Shown: in pieces, positions 1 to 6,963 of the stretch
How positions within the stretch are numbered: the first letter of the stretch is position 1
Layout of the letters: each line of letters starts with the position of its first letter
Notes under the pieces: generated by a model
The model's input: the letters and a program-made list of their open reading frames with translations, nothing else
Told to the model about the DNA's origin: nothing
The model's database searches: none
Assembly (NCBI RefSeq): GCF_050943825.1
Contig: NZ_JBMNPX010000029.1
Location: 1-25,172, forward strand
DNA: 25,172 bases
Source: Pseudoflavonifractor sp050943825
GTDB taxonomy: Bacteria; Bacillota; Clostridia; Oscillospirales; Oscillospiraceae
Reading direction: 5' to 3'
Made by a program: the position numbers and the translations under genes

Positions 1-147
1 CTGTCGCGGAAAGCCTGTTATTGGTACGCCCGAAGTCCGAACGAGGGGACGTGCCGGTGGCACGTCCACGACCGAGGAGTCCCTTCCCAAGAGGGCGAGC
101 GCCACGCGCGACGCCCGATTGGCCGCCGCGGCTTCGACCAAAACAAA

Positions 148-179
148 AACAGGCTCCCCGCTGTCGCGGAAAGCCTGTT
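148..179 (-). terminator. Duplicate copy of the tRNA-Arg terminator inside repeat unit
   Basis: This hairpin is identical to the one at 308-339: an AACAGGCT/AGCCTGTT stem with inner CCGC/GCGG pairing. On the minus strand it is followed by a GTTTTTGTTTT tract. It lies at the boundary between units 1 and 2. Confidence 0.7.
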
Positions 180-300
180 ATTGGTACGCCCGAAGTCCGA
201 ACGAGGGGACGTGCCGGTGGCACGTCCACGACCGAGGAGTCCCTTCCCAAGAGGGCGAGCGCCACGCGCGACGCCCGATTGGCCGCCACGGCTTCAACTA

Positions 301-339
301 AAACAAAAACAGGCTCCCCGCTGTCGCGGAAAGCCTGTT
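301..339 (-). terminator. Intrinsic terminator of tRNA-Arg
   Basis: Read on the minus strand directly after the tRNA, the arms AACAGGCT (308-315) and AGCCTGTT (332-339) pair, with an inner CCGC/GCGG stem. The sequence then runs into GTTTTTGTTT (310-301). Confidence 0.8.
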
Positions 340-341
340 AT

Positions 342-418
342 TGGTACGCCCGAAGGGACTCGAACCCCCAGCCTTCAGAACCGGAATCTGACGCTCTATC
401 CAATTGCGCTACGGGCGC
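342..418 (-). tRNA. tRNA-Arg (anticodon CCG)
   Basis: The 77-nt cloverleaf lies on the minus strand. The acceptor stem GCGCCCG pairs with CGGGCGT, closing with a G-U wobble at the first pair. The anticodon stem TCAGA/TCTGA encloses the loop TTCCGGT, giving anticodon CCG, which reads CGG arginine codons. The T arm contains GGTTCGAGTCC, and the discriminator A plus CCA are encoded. The gene has its own promoter and terminator, and its 3' end is duplicated in the adjacent tandem array. Confidence 0.96.
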
Positions 419-448
419 GCACAAGCACCTTAACCAAGGCGCTCAATT

Positions 449-477
449 ATTATAGCAAGGATTTTCCGATTTGTAAA
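449..477 (-). promoter_or_regulatory. Sigma-A promoter of tRNA-Arg
   Basis: On the minus strand a -35 box TTTACA (477-472) is followed by a 17-nt spacer and a perfect -10 box TATAAT (454-449). Transcription would start about 25 nt upstream of the mature tRNA 5' end. Confidence 0.85.
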
Positions 478-504
478 GGGGGTTCTTCTGTTTTTTTCCT
501 CCGC

Positions 505-1023
505 TCAGTAGGGGATAACCTGCCAGGTATTGACGCCGGACAGGTCGGCAAAGAGCACATGGTCGGGGGGCAGGAAGGTAAAGATCACCATGGCTCCGCT
601 CAGGGCAATGGTGAGCAGCAAAAGCAGGTCGGTCCGCTGCCGGACGGCAGGGCGGTTGAAGACCGCAGCCAGAAGGAAGCCCGCTCCCATCAGCAGAACA
701 TACAGGCCGATATCAAATGCCAGGGACTCGCCGCCCGCTGTCACATGGTAGAGATACCCCGCCGCCAGCATGGCTGCGCAGATGACCAACAGCGCCAGAA
801 GCCAGGGCCCCAGGCACTCCCGCCCGTTCCCGCGGCACAGGACCAGCGCCCCCGCCAAAAAGGGCCAGTACATGATTTTCAGGTGCTCCCATATGCTCTC
901 GTTGACCGGCGCGATGAGGGCCACAACAGGATTGGGGACAAAATCGTAGAAGAAGTGGAGACAGGCCCCCGCCAGGGTGACAATGACGAATGCGGTCAGG
1001 AGCTTTCCGGACAGTCGCGGCAT
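505..1023 (-). CDS. Small integral membrane protein, DUF6512-like
   Basis: This is a 172-residue protein with about five hydrophobic segments, at roughly residues 8-30, 52-64, 72-92, 102-120 and 132-150. The conserved-looking stretch APVNESIWEHLK at about residue 38 resembles the DUF6512 family of uncharacterised Firmicutes membrane proteins. That assignment is from memory of the motif, not from a search. The start is supported by an AAAAGGGG ribosome binding site about 8 nt upstream of the ATG. The gene is divergent from the metallo-beta-lactamase lipoprotein gene. No hairpin terminator is visible after the stop, and the tRNA-Arg promoter follows immediately. The function is unknown; no catalytic residues stand out. 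Confidence 0.8.
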   Translation of the reverse strand: MPRLSGKLLTAFVIVTLAGACLHFFYDFVPNPVVALIAPVNESIWEHLKIMYWPFLAGALVLCRGNGRECLGPWLLALLVICAAMLAAGYLYHVTAGGESLAFDIGLYVLLMGAGFLLAAVFNRPAVRQRTDLLLLLTIALSGAMVIFTFLPPDHVLFADLSGVNTWQVIPY

Positions 1024-1193
1024 GGCTGATACCCCCTTTTCTTTTTAAAGGATATGTACCGCCGTCCCCTTTTATTTCTCTTTCCCGGAAAACTGCTTTT
1101 CTCCGCTTATCCACGGGCCTCTTCCCTTTTTCGCCGCTTTGGTTTATACTGGTGCATGCACATTATGTATACCAACGTGGAAAAGGAGCTCAC

Positions 1194-2273
1194 ATGAAAC
1201 GACGTATTGCCCCCCTGCTCGCCCTGCTCTGCCTGCTCGTCTCCCTGACGGGCTGCGACCTGCTCTCCTCGCCCCCTTCCTCCAGCCCTGCGCCCGTGTC
1301 CGACGGTTCCACCCTGGCCGTCCACTTCATCGACGTGGGTCAGGCCGACTCCGCCCTGCTGGTGTGCGGAGATGATACCATGCTCATCGACGGCGGCAAC
1401 GTGGCCGACAGCAGCCTGGTGGTCTCCTATCTGGAGCAGCAGGGCATTGACCAGCTGGACTATGTGGTCTGCACCCACGCCCACGAGGACCATGTGGGCG
1501 GTCTGTCCGGCCCCCTGAACACCTGCACCGCCAGCCACGTCCTCTCCCCTGTCACCGAGTACGACTCCAAGGCCTTCAAGGACTTTGTCAAGTACACTGA
1601 GGCCCAGGGGCTGGAGCCGGAAATCCCTGTGCCCGGCGACACCTTCGCCCTGGGCGAGGCTCAGGTGACCATTCTGGGCCCTGTGGCCGAGTACAGCGAG
1701 ACCAACAACACCTCCATTGTGCTGCGGGTTGATTTTGGTGAGACCTCCTTCCTCTTCACCGGCGACATGGAGACCAAGGCGGAGAAGGACCTGCTGGACC
1801 AGGGCGCAAACCTGTCCGCCACTGTCCTCAAGGTGGGCCACCACGGCAGCGACACTTCCTCCAGCTACTCTTTCCTGCGGGAAGTCATGCCTGAGTATGC
1901 GGTCATCTCTGTTGGGGAAAATAACGACTACGGCCACCCCAACGACGATGTACTCAGCCGGCTGCGGGATGCCGGTACCACCGTATACCGCACCGATGAG
2001 CAGGGTACCATCGTGGCGGTGAGCGACGGCACCACCGTCACCTTCACCACCGGGAAGGACGTCGCCCCCACCCCCGGCCGTGACAGCGAGACCACGCCCC
2101 AGCCCAGCCAGAGCGCCGCTGCCCAGGAGACCTACATCGGCAACCTGAACTCCAAGGTGTTCCACCGGGAGGACTGCCCCAACCTGCCCGCCGAGCAGAA
2201 CCAGGTCATGTTCTCCAGCCGGGAGGAGGCCGTGGAGGAGGGCTATTCCCCCTGCGGCAACTGCAAGCCCTAA
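1194..2273 (+). CDS. ComEC/Rec2-like metallo-beta-lactamase-fold lipoprotein
   Basis: This 359-residue secreted lipoprotein starts at the ATG 7-10 nt after AAAAGGAG. It has a signal peptide ending in the lipobox LTGC (Cys21) and a Ser/Pro-rich linker. A metallo-beta-lactamase domain of the ComEC-C-terminal type follows, with FIDVGQADS, the metal-binding HAHEDH (H95, H97, D99, H100), FTGDME and KVGHHGSDTS. This family hydrolyses phosphodiesters; extracellular nucleic-acid breakdown is the usual guess for free-standing lipoprotein versions. The last ~45 residues, with FHREDCP and SPCGNC, form a small Cys/His zinc-binding module like that of Ada-type nucleases. The rhomboid gene follows after 30 bp and probably shares the transcript. 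Upstream there is only a weak TATACT-like -10, near 1146. Confidence 0.92.
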   Translation: MKRRIAPLLALLCLLVSLTGCDLLSSPPSSSPAPVSDGSTLAVHFIDVGQADSALLVCGDDTMLIDGGNVADSSLVVSYLEQQGIDQLDYVVCTHAHEDHVGGLSGPLNTCTASHVLSPVTEYDSKAFKDFVKYTEAQGLEPEIPVPGDTFALGEAQVTILGPVAEYSETNNTSIVLRVDFGETSFLFTGDMETKAEKDLLDQGANLSATVLKVGHHGSDTSSSYSFLREVMPEYAVISVGENNDYGHPNDDVLSRLRDAGTTVYRTDEQGTIVAVSDGTTVTFTTGKDVAPTPGRDSETTPQPSQSAAAQETYIGNLNSKVFHREDCPNLPAEQNQVMFSSREEAVEEGYSPCGNCKP

Positions 2274-2303
2274 CGCGCTTATTTCACTTCTGAGGTGATA
2301 CGG

Positions 2304-2864
2304 ATGAAACGGATTCAGTACAATTCCCCGGTGATCCTCACGTTTTTCTTTCTCTCCCTGGCGGCGCTGGTACTGGACCGCCTGACCGGCGGGTGGACCA
2401 ACCTCTATCTCTTCTCTGTCTACCGCTCCCCCATCTCCCCCCTGTTCTTCGTGCGCCTGCTGGGCCACGTGCTGGGACACGCGGGGTGGGACCACTTCCT
2501 GGGCAACATGCTTCTGCTGCTGGTGGTGGGTCCGCCCCTGGAGGAGAAATACGGCAGCAGCACCCTGCTGGTGGGCATTGTCCTCACCGCCGCCGTGTCC
2601 GGCCTGCTCCAGTGCCTCTTCTTCCCCGGCGTGGCCCTGCTGGGGGCCAGCGGCATCGTATTCATGCTCATCATGCTCTCCTCCCTGGCGGGCATGAGGG
2701 CAGGTTCCATCCCCGTCACCCTGATTCTGGCGGCCGTGCTCTACCTGGGCCAGGAGGTGTACTCCATCCTCTTTGTCCAGGACAACGTGGCCAACTTCAT
2801 GCATCTGGTAGGCGGCGCCTGCGGCACGGTCTTCGGCTTCCTGGCGGCCAGAAAAAAGCTGTAA
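2304..2864 (+). CDS. Rhomboid-family intramembrane serine protease
   Basis: This is a 186-residue polytopic membrane protein with about six hydrophobic segments. The rhomboid hallmarks are HFLGN (H64, N68), the catalytic serine in GASG (S116) and the partner histidine in the last helix (H167, HLVGGACG). Rhomboids cleave transmembrane segments of client proteins inside the membrane; the substrate here is unknown. A GTG codon lies nine bases upstream in frame, but the GAGGTGAT sequence that contains it is the ribosome binding site for the ATG, so the ATG at 2304 was chosen. The gene is probably co-transcribed with the preceding lipoprotein, a hint (inference only) that the two act at the cell surface together. 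A bidirectional terminator follows. Confidence 0.9.
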   Translation: MKRIQYNSPVILTFFFLSLAALVLDRLTGGWTNLYLFSVYRSPISPLFFVRLLGHVLGHAGWDHFLGNMLLLLVVGPPLEEKYGSSTLLVGIVLTAAVSGLLQCLFFPGVALLGASGIVFMLIMLSSLAGMRAGSIPVTLILAAVLYLGQEVYSILFVQDNVANFMHLVGGACGTVFGFLAARKKL

Positions 2865-2870
2865 TCACAA

Positions 2871-2906
2871 AAACAGCGGCGGAAACAGAAGTTTCCGCCG
2901 CTGTTT
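2871..2906. terminator. Bidirectional terminator between rhomboid and ZIP genes
   Basis: A 16-bp perfect stem (AAACAGCGGCGGAAAC with its complement) encloses the loop AGAA. A- and T-rich flanks on both sides suit the two convergent genes. Confidence 0.9.
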
Positions 2907-2911
2907 TGCTT

Positions 2912-3703
2912 TTATCCCAGGGCCACGTCCAGAATCATCATGATGAGGAATCCGCCCATAACCCCCAGGGTGCCCACGTTGGAGTGCTCCCCCAGATGGG
3001 CCTCGGGAATCAGCTCCTCCACCACCACGTAGATCATGGCGCCCGCCGCAAAGGAGAGCAGCCAGGGCATGAGCGGGGCAATCTGCCCCGCCAGCAGCAC
3101 GGTGAGGATGCCGAATACCGGCTCCACAAAGCCGGACAGGCTGCCGCACAGGAAGGATTTCACCGGGCTCATGCCCTCCTGCCGCAGAGGCAGGGAGATG
3201 GCCGCGCCCTCGGGGAAGTTCTGGATGCCGATGCCGATGGCCAGAGCCATGGCGGCGGCGTAGAGGGCCGGGTCGTTGCCGTGCTGGGCCGCCAGAGCAA
3301 AGGACAGGCCCACCGCCATGCCCTCGGGGATGTTATGTAGGGTCACCGCGAAGACCAGCAGGGTGGTGCGCTTCAGAGGCGCCTTCACGCCCTCCGGCTC
3401 ACGGGCGCCGGGGTGGAGATGGGGCAGCAGACCGTCCATAGCGATCATCAGCGCCACACCCAGAACAAAGCCTCCCGCCGCCGGAATCCAGCCGATCATA
3501 CCGGCCGCCTCCGCCTCCTCAATGGCGGGAATGAGCAGGGACCAGACCGAGGCGGCAATCATCACGCCGGCCGCAAAGCCCAGGAAAATCCGCTGGGCCA
3601 GGGCATTGACCTGTTTGCGGAACAAAAACACCATGGCTGCGCCAAGGCTGGTCATCAAAAAGGTAAAACCGGTGCCTCCGGCGGCCCAGAGCAGTGCTGT
3701 CAT
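2912..3703 (-). CDS. ZIP-family divalent metal transporter (GufA/ZupT type)
   Basis: This 263-residue protein has about eight membrane segments and the two metal-site motifs of ZIP transporters: HNIPEG at residues 123-128 and NFPEG at 162-166. Glutamates and a histidine follow near 229-236 (VVVEELIPEAH). A short loop between the third and fourth segments contains HLHPG, a likely metal-sensing or -delivering stretch. ZIP proteins move Zn, Fe, Mn or similar ions into the cytoplasm. The ATG is preceded by AAAGGGGGAA. The gene stands alone, with its own consensus promoter overlapped by a DtxR-type dyad at 3743-3760. That operator suggests repression by iron or manganese, so the physiological substrate may be Fe or Mn rather than Zn (inference). 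Confidence 0.93.
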   Translation of the reverse strand: MTALLWAAGGTGFTFLMTSLGAAMVFLFRKQVNALAQRIFLGFAAGVMIAASVWSLLIPAIEEAEAAGMIGWIPAAGGFVLGVALMIAMDGLLPHLHPGAREPEGVKAPLKRTTLLVFAVTLHNIPEGMAVGLSFALAAQHGNDPALYAAAMALAIGIGIQNFPEGAAISLPLRQEGMSPVKSFLCGSLSGFVEPVFGILTVLLAGQIAPLMPWLLSFAAGAMIYVVVEELIPEAHLGEHSNVGTLGVMGGFLIMMILDVALG

Positions 3704-3742
3704 AGGTTTTTCCCCCTTTCGGAAGTTCTATCTTTCTAATAA

Positions 3743-3760
3743 TTAGTTTTGGCTAACTAA
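3743..3760 (-). promoter_or_regulatory. DtxR/MntR/IdeR-type operator on the ZIP promoter
   Basis: On the minus strand the sequence TTAGTTAGCCAAAACTAA resembles the DtxR-family box, whose consensus is close to TTAGGTTAGSCTAACCTAA, with TTAG and CTAA at the ends. It begins right after the -10 box, where a repressor would block initiation. Confidence 0.65.
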
Positions 3761-3789
3761 ATGATAGCATGCCGGTCCCGCACTGTCAA
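3761..3789 (-). promoter_or_regulatory. Sigma-A promoter of the ZIP transporter
   Basis: On the minus strand a perfect TTGACA (3789-3784) is followed by a 17-nt spacer and TATCAT (3766-3761). The metal-regulator dyad lies immediately downstream. Confidence 0.85.
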
Positions 3790-3835
3790 TCCCCAGTTGT
3801 ATACTGGGAAATAATTTTTTTGATAGAACGAAAAA

Positions 3836-3864
3836 ACAGCGCCCCGGAACATCCGGGGCGCTGT
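3836..3864 (-). terminator. Terminator of psuG
   Basis: A 13-bp perfect stem (ACAGCGCCCCGGA with its complement, 3-nt loop) is followed on the minus strand by a T run at 3836-3831. It lies about 20 bp after the psuG stop. Confidence 0.9.
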
Positions 3865-3885
3865 ACTTATTCTGAAATACCGCGC

Positions 3886-4809
3886 TTACTTCAGGGCGCT
3901 GAGGGCAGCGGCGGTCTTGGCGGCCAGACGGGCGTTGTTGTACACCAGCTGGATGTTGGAGTCCAGGGAGCTGCCGCCGGTCAGGTCCTTGATCTTGGCC
4001 AGCAGGAAGGGAGTGGTGGCCTTGCCGTGGATGCCCTGGGCCTTGGCCTCCTCCACCGCGTCGTCGATGGCCTTGTTGATGACGTCAGCGTCCATGGAGT
4101 ACTCCTCGGGGATGGGGTTGGTCACCAGCATGCCGCCCTTGTAGCCCAGCTCGCCCTGGACATGGAAGGCAGCGGCCAGCTCCTCGGGGGTGTCAATCTC
4201 GTAGTCCACGCCGAAGCCGCTCTTGCGGGTGTAGAAGGCGGGCAGCTCCTTGGTGCCGAAGCCGATGACGGGCACGCCGTGGGTCTCCAGATACTCCAGA
4301 GTCAGGCCCAGGTCCAGGATGGACTTGGCGCCGGCGCACACCACCATCACAGGGGTCTGGGCCAGCTCCTCCAGGTCGGCGGAGATGTCCATGGTGGTCT
4401 CGGCGCCGCGGTGGACGCCGCCGATGCCGCCGGTGGCGAAGACCTTGATTCCCGCCATGTGGGCGATGATCATGGTGGTGGTGACGGTGGTGGCACCGTC
4501 CTCACCACGGGCCACCAGCACGGGCAGGTCGCGGCGGCTGGCCTTGGTGACGTTCAGGCCCTTCTTGCCCAGGTACTCGATCTCTTCCTTGGTGCAGCCG
4601 GCCTTCAGGCGGCCGCCGATGACGGCGATGGTGGCGGGCACAGCGCCGTTCTCACGGATGATCTGCTCCACGTTGAGAGCGGTCTCCACGTTCTGAGGAT
4701 AGGGCATGCCGTGGGAGATGATGGTGGACTCCAGGGCCACCACGGGCTTACCGGCGGCAATGGCCTCGGCGACTTCAGGGGCGATGTCCAGATACTTGTT
4801 CAGGCTCAT
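3886..4809 (-). CDS. psuG: Pseudouridine-5'-phosphate glycosidase PsuG
   Basis: PsuG splits pseudouridine 5'-phosphate, made by PsuK, into uracil and ribose 5-phosphate in the cytoplasm by breaking the C-C glycosidic bond. The 307-residue length is typical. The residues matching the known E. coli catalytic set are visible with a constant offset of four: Glu27 in ALESTIISHG, Lys89 in VTKASRRD and Lys162 in CAGAKSILDL. The glycine-rich ATGGIGGVHRG and the conserved GFGTKELPAFY stretch are also present. The ATG has a GGAGG site 9-10 nt upstream. It lies 77 bp downstream of psuK, with no terminator between them, so it is read as the second gene of a psuK-psuG operon. Confidence 0.96.
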   Translation of the reverse strand: MSLNKYLDIAPEVAEAIAAGKPVVALESTIISHGMPYPQNVETALNVEQIIRENGAVPATIAVIGGRLKAGCTKEEIEYLGKKGLNVTKASRRDLPVLVARGEDGATTVTTTMIIAHMAGIKVFATGGIGGVHRGAETTMDISADLEELAQTPVMVVCAGAKSILDLGLTLEYLETHGVPVIGFGTKELPAFYTRKSGFGVDYEIDTPEELAAAFHVQGELGYKGGMLVTNPIPEEYSMDADVINKAIDDAVEEAKAQGIHGKATTPFLLAKIKDLTGGSSLDSNIQLVYNNARLAAKTAAALSALK

Positions 4810-4886
4810 TTTTAATTACCTCCAGAATAATATTTTATGCATATTACAATTTGTAGTGGATTTTCTCTTGATTTTACCCGCGGGGC

Positions 4887-5966
4887 TTATTCCCCCATGC
4901 GCTCCTTCAGCAGGCGGGCACTCATAGCGGGGTTGATGGTCTCGGCGCTCTCCATGGCGATGGCGCCCGCCGCCATGGCGGCACGGGCGGTACCCTCCAG
5001 GCCGGTGCCCTCCAGGTAGGCCCAGGCGATGGCCGCCATACCTGCATCGCCGCAGCCGGTGGTGTTGACCATCTCGCCGGGACAGCAGGGCACATGACAG
5101 CGGCCGTTGTGGTCGGCGGCCAGCACGCCGTCCCCCCCCAGGCTGATGAACACCCGGCGCAGGCCGGTAGCCAGCAGGGCGTCCGCCGCCGCGTTGAGGC
5201 TCTTCTCGTCGGTAATGGTCACGCCGGAGAGCAGCTCGGCCTCCAGCCGGTTGGGCTTGAGGGTGTGGAGCTTGCCCAGCACCGGCCGGAGCTTTTCCGC
5301 CTTGGCGGTGGACACCGGGTCGGCAAAAATAGGCAGCCGCACGTTCTCCGCCAGCCAGGCGATGGACTCGGCGGGAATGTTGGTGTCCACCACGATGAGC
5401 TGGGCGTTCTGGAGCAGCCGGGACCGGCTGGACAGGAACGCCGGGGTCACATGCCGGTAAATCTCCATGTCGCTCACCGCCAGGGCCATGTCCCCCCGCT
5501 CGTCGGTGATGAAGAGATAGGTGGAGGTGGCGCCGCCGGGCACGGTCAGGCACTGGCTCACGTCAATGCCCAGCTCGCCGCAGCTGGCCGCAATGCGCTG
5601 GGCGTTCATATCGTCTCCAAAGGCGGTGAGAAGCCGCACATCCATGCCCAGCAGGCTCATATTGTGGGCGATGTTCCGCCCCACGCCCCCCAGGCTCATG
5701 CGCACCGCGCCCGGATTGGAGTCGGCAGGCACCAGCTTGTGGGACGGACGGCCGCCGATGTCCATGTTCACGCCGCCCACCACCACCGCGTAGGGTGCGG
5801 TGCGGACGATGTACCCCCGGCCGGCAATGTGCCCCTGCTTCATCAGGTTGGAGATGTGCACCGCCGCCGAGGAGCGGGTGATGCCCGCCTTCTCCGCCAG
5901 CTCCTGCTGGGAGATGAGGGGGTTCTCCTCAATCCACTTGAGAATCTGTCGTTCCCGCTGGGTCAT
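4887..5966 (-). CDS. psuK: Pseudouridine kinase PsuK with N-terminal winged helix
   Basis: PsuK phosphorylates pseudouridine at the 5' position. Residues 1-55 (QRERQILKWIEENPLISQ, then AEKAGITRSSAAVHI) form a winged helix-turn-helix. Residues 58-359 are a PfkB-family sugar-kinase domain with VVVGGVNMDI, the glycine-rich SLGGVGRNIA and the catalytic signature NTTGCGDA (Asp307). The Cys in GCGD replaces the more common Ala of GAGD. HTH-PfkB fusions are common for PsuK in Firmicutes, so the protein may regulate its own operon; this is inference. The ATG has an AGGAGGCGAG site. A TTGACA-16-TATAAT promoter precedes it. No pseudouridine transporter gene is in the window. Confidence 0.93.
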   Translation of the reverse strand: MTQRERQILKWIEENPLISQQELAEKAGITRSSAAVHISNLMKQGHIAGRGYIVRTAPYAVVVGGVNMDIGGRPSHKLVPADSNPGAVRMSLGGVGRNIAHNMSLLGMDVRLLTAFGDDMNAQRIAASCGELGIDVSQCLTVPGGATSTYLFITDERGDMALAVSDMEIYRHVTPAFLSSRSRLLQNAQLIVVDTNIPAESIAWLAENVRLPIFADPVSTAKAEKLRPVLGKLHTLKPNRLEAELLSGVTITDEKSLNAAADALLATGLRRVFISLGGDGVLAADHNGRCHVPCCPGEMVNTTGCGDAGMAAIAWAYLEGTGLEGTARAAMAAGAIAMESAETINPAMSARLLKERMGE

Positions 5967-6010
5967 GGCCTCGCCTCCTAAGCAAAAGTTTGTTTTATAA
6001 TCATGTGCTT

Positions 6011-6038
6011 ATTATACATCTTTTCTCTCCCCTGTCAA
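6011..6038 (-). promoter_or_regulatory. Consensus promoter of psuK-psuG
   Basis: On the minus strand a perfect TTGACA (6038-6033) is followed by a 16-nt spacer and a perfect TATAAT (6016-6011). They lie about 45 bp upstream of the psuK start codon. Confidence 0.85.
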
Positions 6039-6111
6039 GGGACAAACGGAACTTTTTCTCCAAAAAAACGTCTGAAAAACAGAACCAAACCTGGAAGGAG
6101 GAGGAAGTACA

Positions 6112-6861
6112 ATGAAAATTCGGCTCCTGGCGCTGACCATGACCGGGCTGCTGGTCCTGACCGCCTGCGCACGAAAGCAGTCCACCTTGACCGTGCGCAT
6201 TGTGGACGGTGCGGAGACGGGTGCCCTGATGATGGCCGACCTGGATGGGGGCAGCGGCATCTACCGCCTGGGTGCGGATGATGGCCCCGTCACCATAGAC
6301 GGACACCCGGCCACGCCGGATGATCTGGCAGACGGCATGAAAATTACCATCACTTTCAGCGGGATGCTTCAGTATAGCTGCCCCGCAGGCATTTGCGATG
6401 TCTACGCCCTGGATGGGGACGGAAGCAGCGTGGACGACCGCTGCGGCCTCTACCTCCAGGTGCTCAACGACCTGTGGGCGGCAGAGCCCGGTCTGAACGA
6501 GGGCGCCAAGCAGCTGGCTGTGGACCTGTCCGGCCTGACCGACCTGACCCCGGGTGAGAAAGCGGGCCTGGCCTGGCGCTTTGGCGAGGACTGCCGCCTG
6601 TCGCCCCCTATGGAGGTACCTCTGGAGGTGCTCTGGCAGGAGGGCTATCTCACCCCTATGACAGAGGGCGGTGAGGAGGACCCCAACCTCTGCGCCTGGG
6701 AGGACGGCTGTCTCTTCTCCATCACGGGGGACGCGGAGACCGGCTTTGAGGCACGGAAGTGGCGCTCGGGCACAGAGAGCTATGCCTTTTCCGACTGTAC
6801 CGCCCAGATGGCGGAGGACGGTTCCTGGACCTACACGGTGGGGGAAGAGGGCGCTCCCTGA
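6112..6861 (+). CDS. Predicted lipoprotein of unknown function
   Basis: This 249-residue protein starts at an ATG behind a strong GGAAGGAGGAGGAA site. A short signal peptide ends in the lipobox LTAC (Cys19), so it is probably tethered to the outer face of the membrane. The mature part is acidic. It begins with a beta-rich stretch (TLTVRIVDGAETGALMMADL) and a TIDGHPATPDDLADGMKITITF segment that resembles an OB- or ubiquitin-like fold. Four cysteines, two in CPAGIC and others near residues 104 and 197, could form disulfides. I do not recognise the family. It is monocistronic, with its own terminator, and its upstream region is shared with psuK. Confidence 0.85.
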   Translation: MKIRLLALTMTGLLVLTACARKQSTLTVRIVDGAETGALMMADLDGGSGIYRLGADDGPVTIDGHPATPDDLADGMKITITFSGMLQYSCPAGICDVYALDGDGSSVDDRCGLYLQVLNDLWAAEPGLNEGAKQLAVDLSGLTDLTPGEKAGLAWRFGEDCRLSPPMEVPLEVLWQEGYLTPMTEGGEEDPNLCAWEDGCLFSITGDAETGFEARKWRSGTESYAFSDCTAQMAEDGSWTYTVGEEGAP

Positions 6862-6888
6862 GCCATCCGCAACCGAATATTCCGGCAG

Positions 6889-6931
6889 AGAGACCGTCTG
6901 TCCCGATGGCATGGACAGACGGTCTCTTTTT
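6889..6931 (+). terminator. Terminator of the lipoprotein gene
   Basis: A 15-bp perfect stem pairs AGAGACCGTCTGTCC (6889-6903) with 6913-6927. It is followed by a T tract interrupted only by GG. Confidence 0.9.
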
Positions 6932-6940
6932 GGTTATAGT
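6912..6940 (+). promoter_or_regulatory. Promoter of the LytTR operon, overlapping the upstream terminator
   Basis: TGGACA (6912-6917) sits inside the right arm of the terminator hairpin. A 17-nt spacer and TATAGT (6935-6940) follow, about 24 bp before the LytTR start codon. No other promoter fits in the 102-bp gap. Confidence 0.6.
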
Positions 6941-6963
6941 TAGGGTGGAAAGGGGGAGGACCC

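Larger units (their letters stand above)
1..341. repeat. 160-bp tandem repeat array carrying the tRNA-Arg 3' end and terminator
   Basis: Positions 1-160 and 161-320 are two head-to-tail copies that differ at only about three bases, near 128/288, 136/296 and 139/299. A third copy begins at 321 and continues for about 35 bp before running into the real tRNA-Arg gene. Each unit holds the last 14-15 nt of the tRNA (TGGTACGCCCGAAG on the + strand), a GTTCG-containing remnant of the T arm, the tRNA terminator hairpin and about 100 bp of unrelated GC-rich sequence. That spacer includes a perfect 9-bp-stem hairpin at 47-67, repeated at 207-227. The array starts at the window edge, so its true copy number is unknown. 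No open frame in it looks coding. Confidence 0.93.

Noticed and set aside
1..341. Possible CRISPR array
   Set aside because: The 160-bp units are near identical throughout, with no short repeat/variable spacer pattern and no cas genes.
21..455. Open frames running through the tandem repeat and tRNA-Arg
   Set aside because: They translate the repeat in several phases and cross the tRNA and its terminator; no ribosome site.
1107..2804. Long open frame (565 codons) on the minus strand opposite the MBL and rhomboid genes
   Set aside because: Its product is Gly/Gln/His/Val-rich low-complexity sequence typical of antisense to GC-rich genes. The plus-strand genes have clear families and ribosome sites.
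4845..4855. Palindrome TACAATTTGTA between psuK and psuG as an operator
   Set aside because: Only 11 bp in an A/T-rich gap with no good promoter; a chance match is likely.
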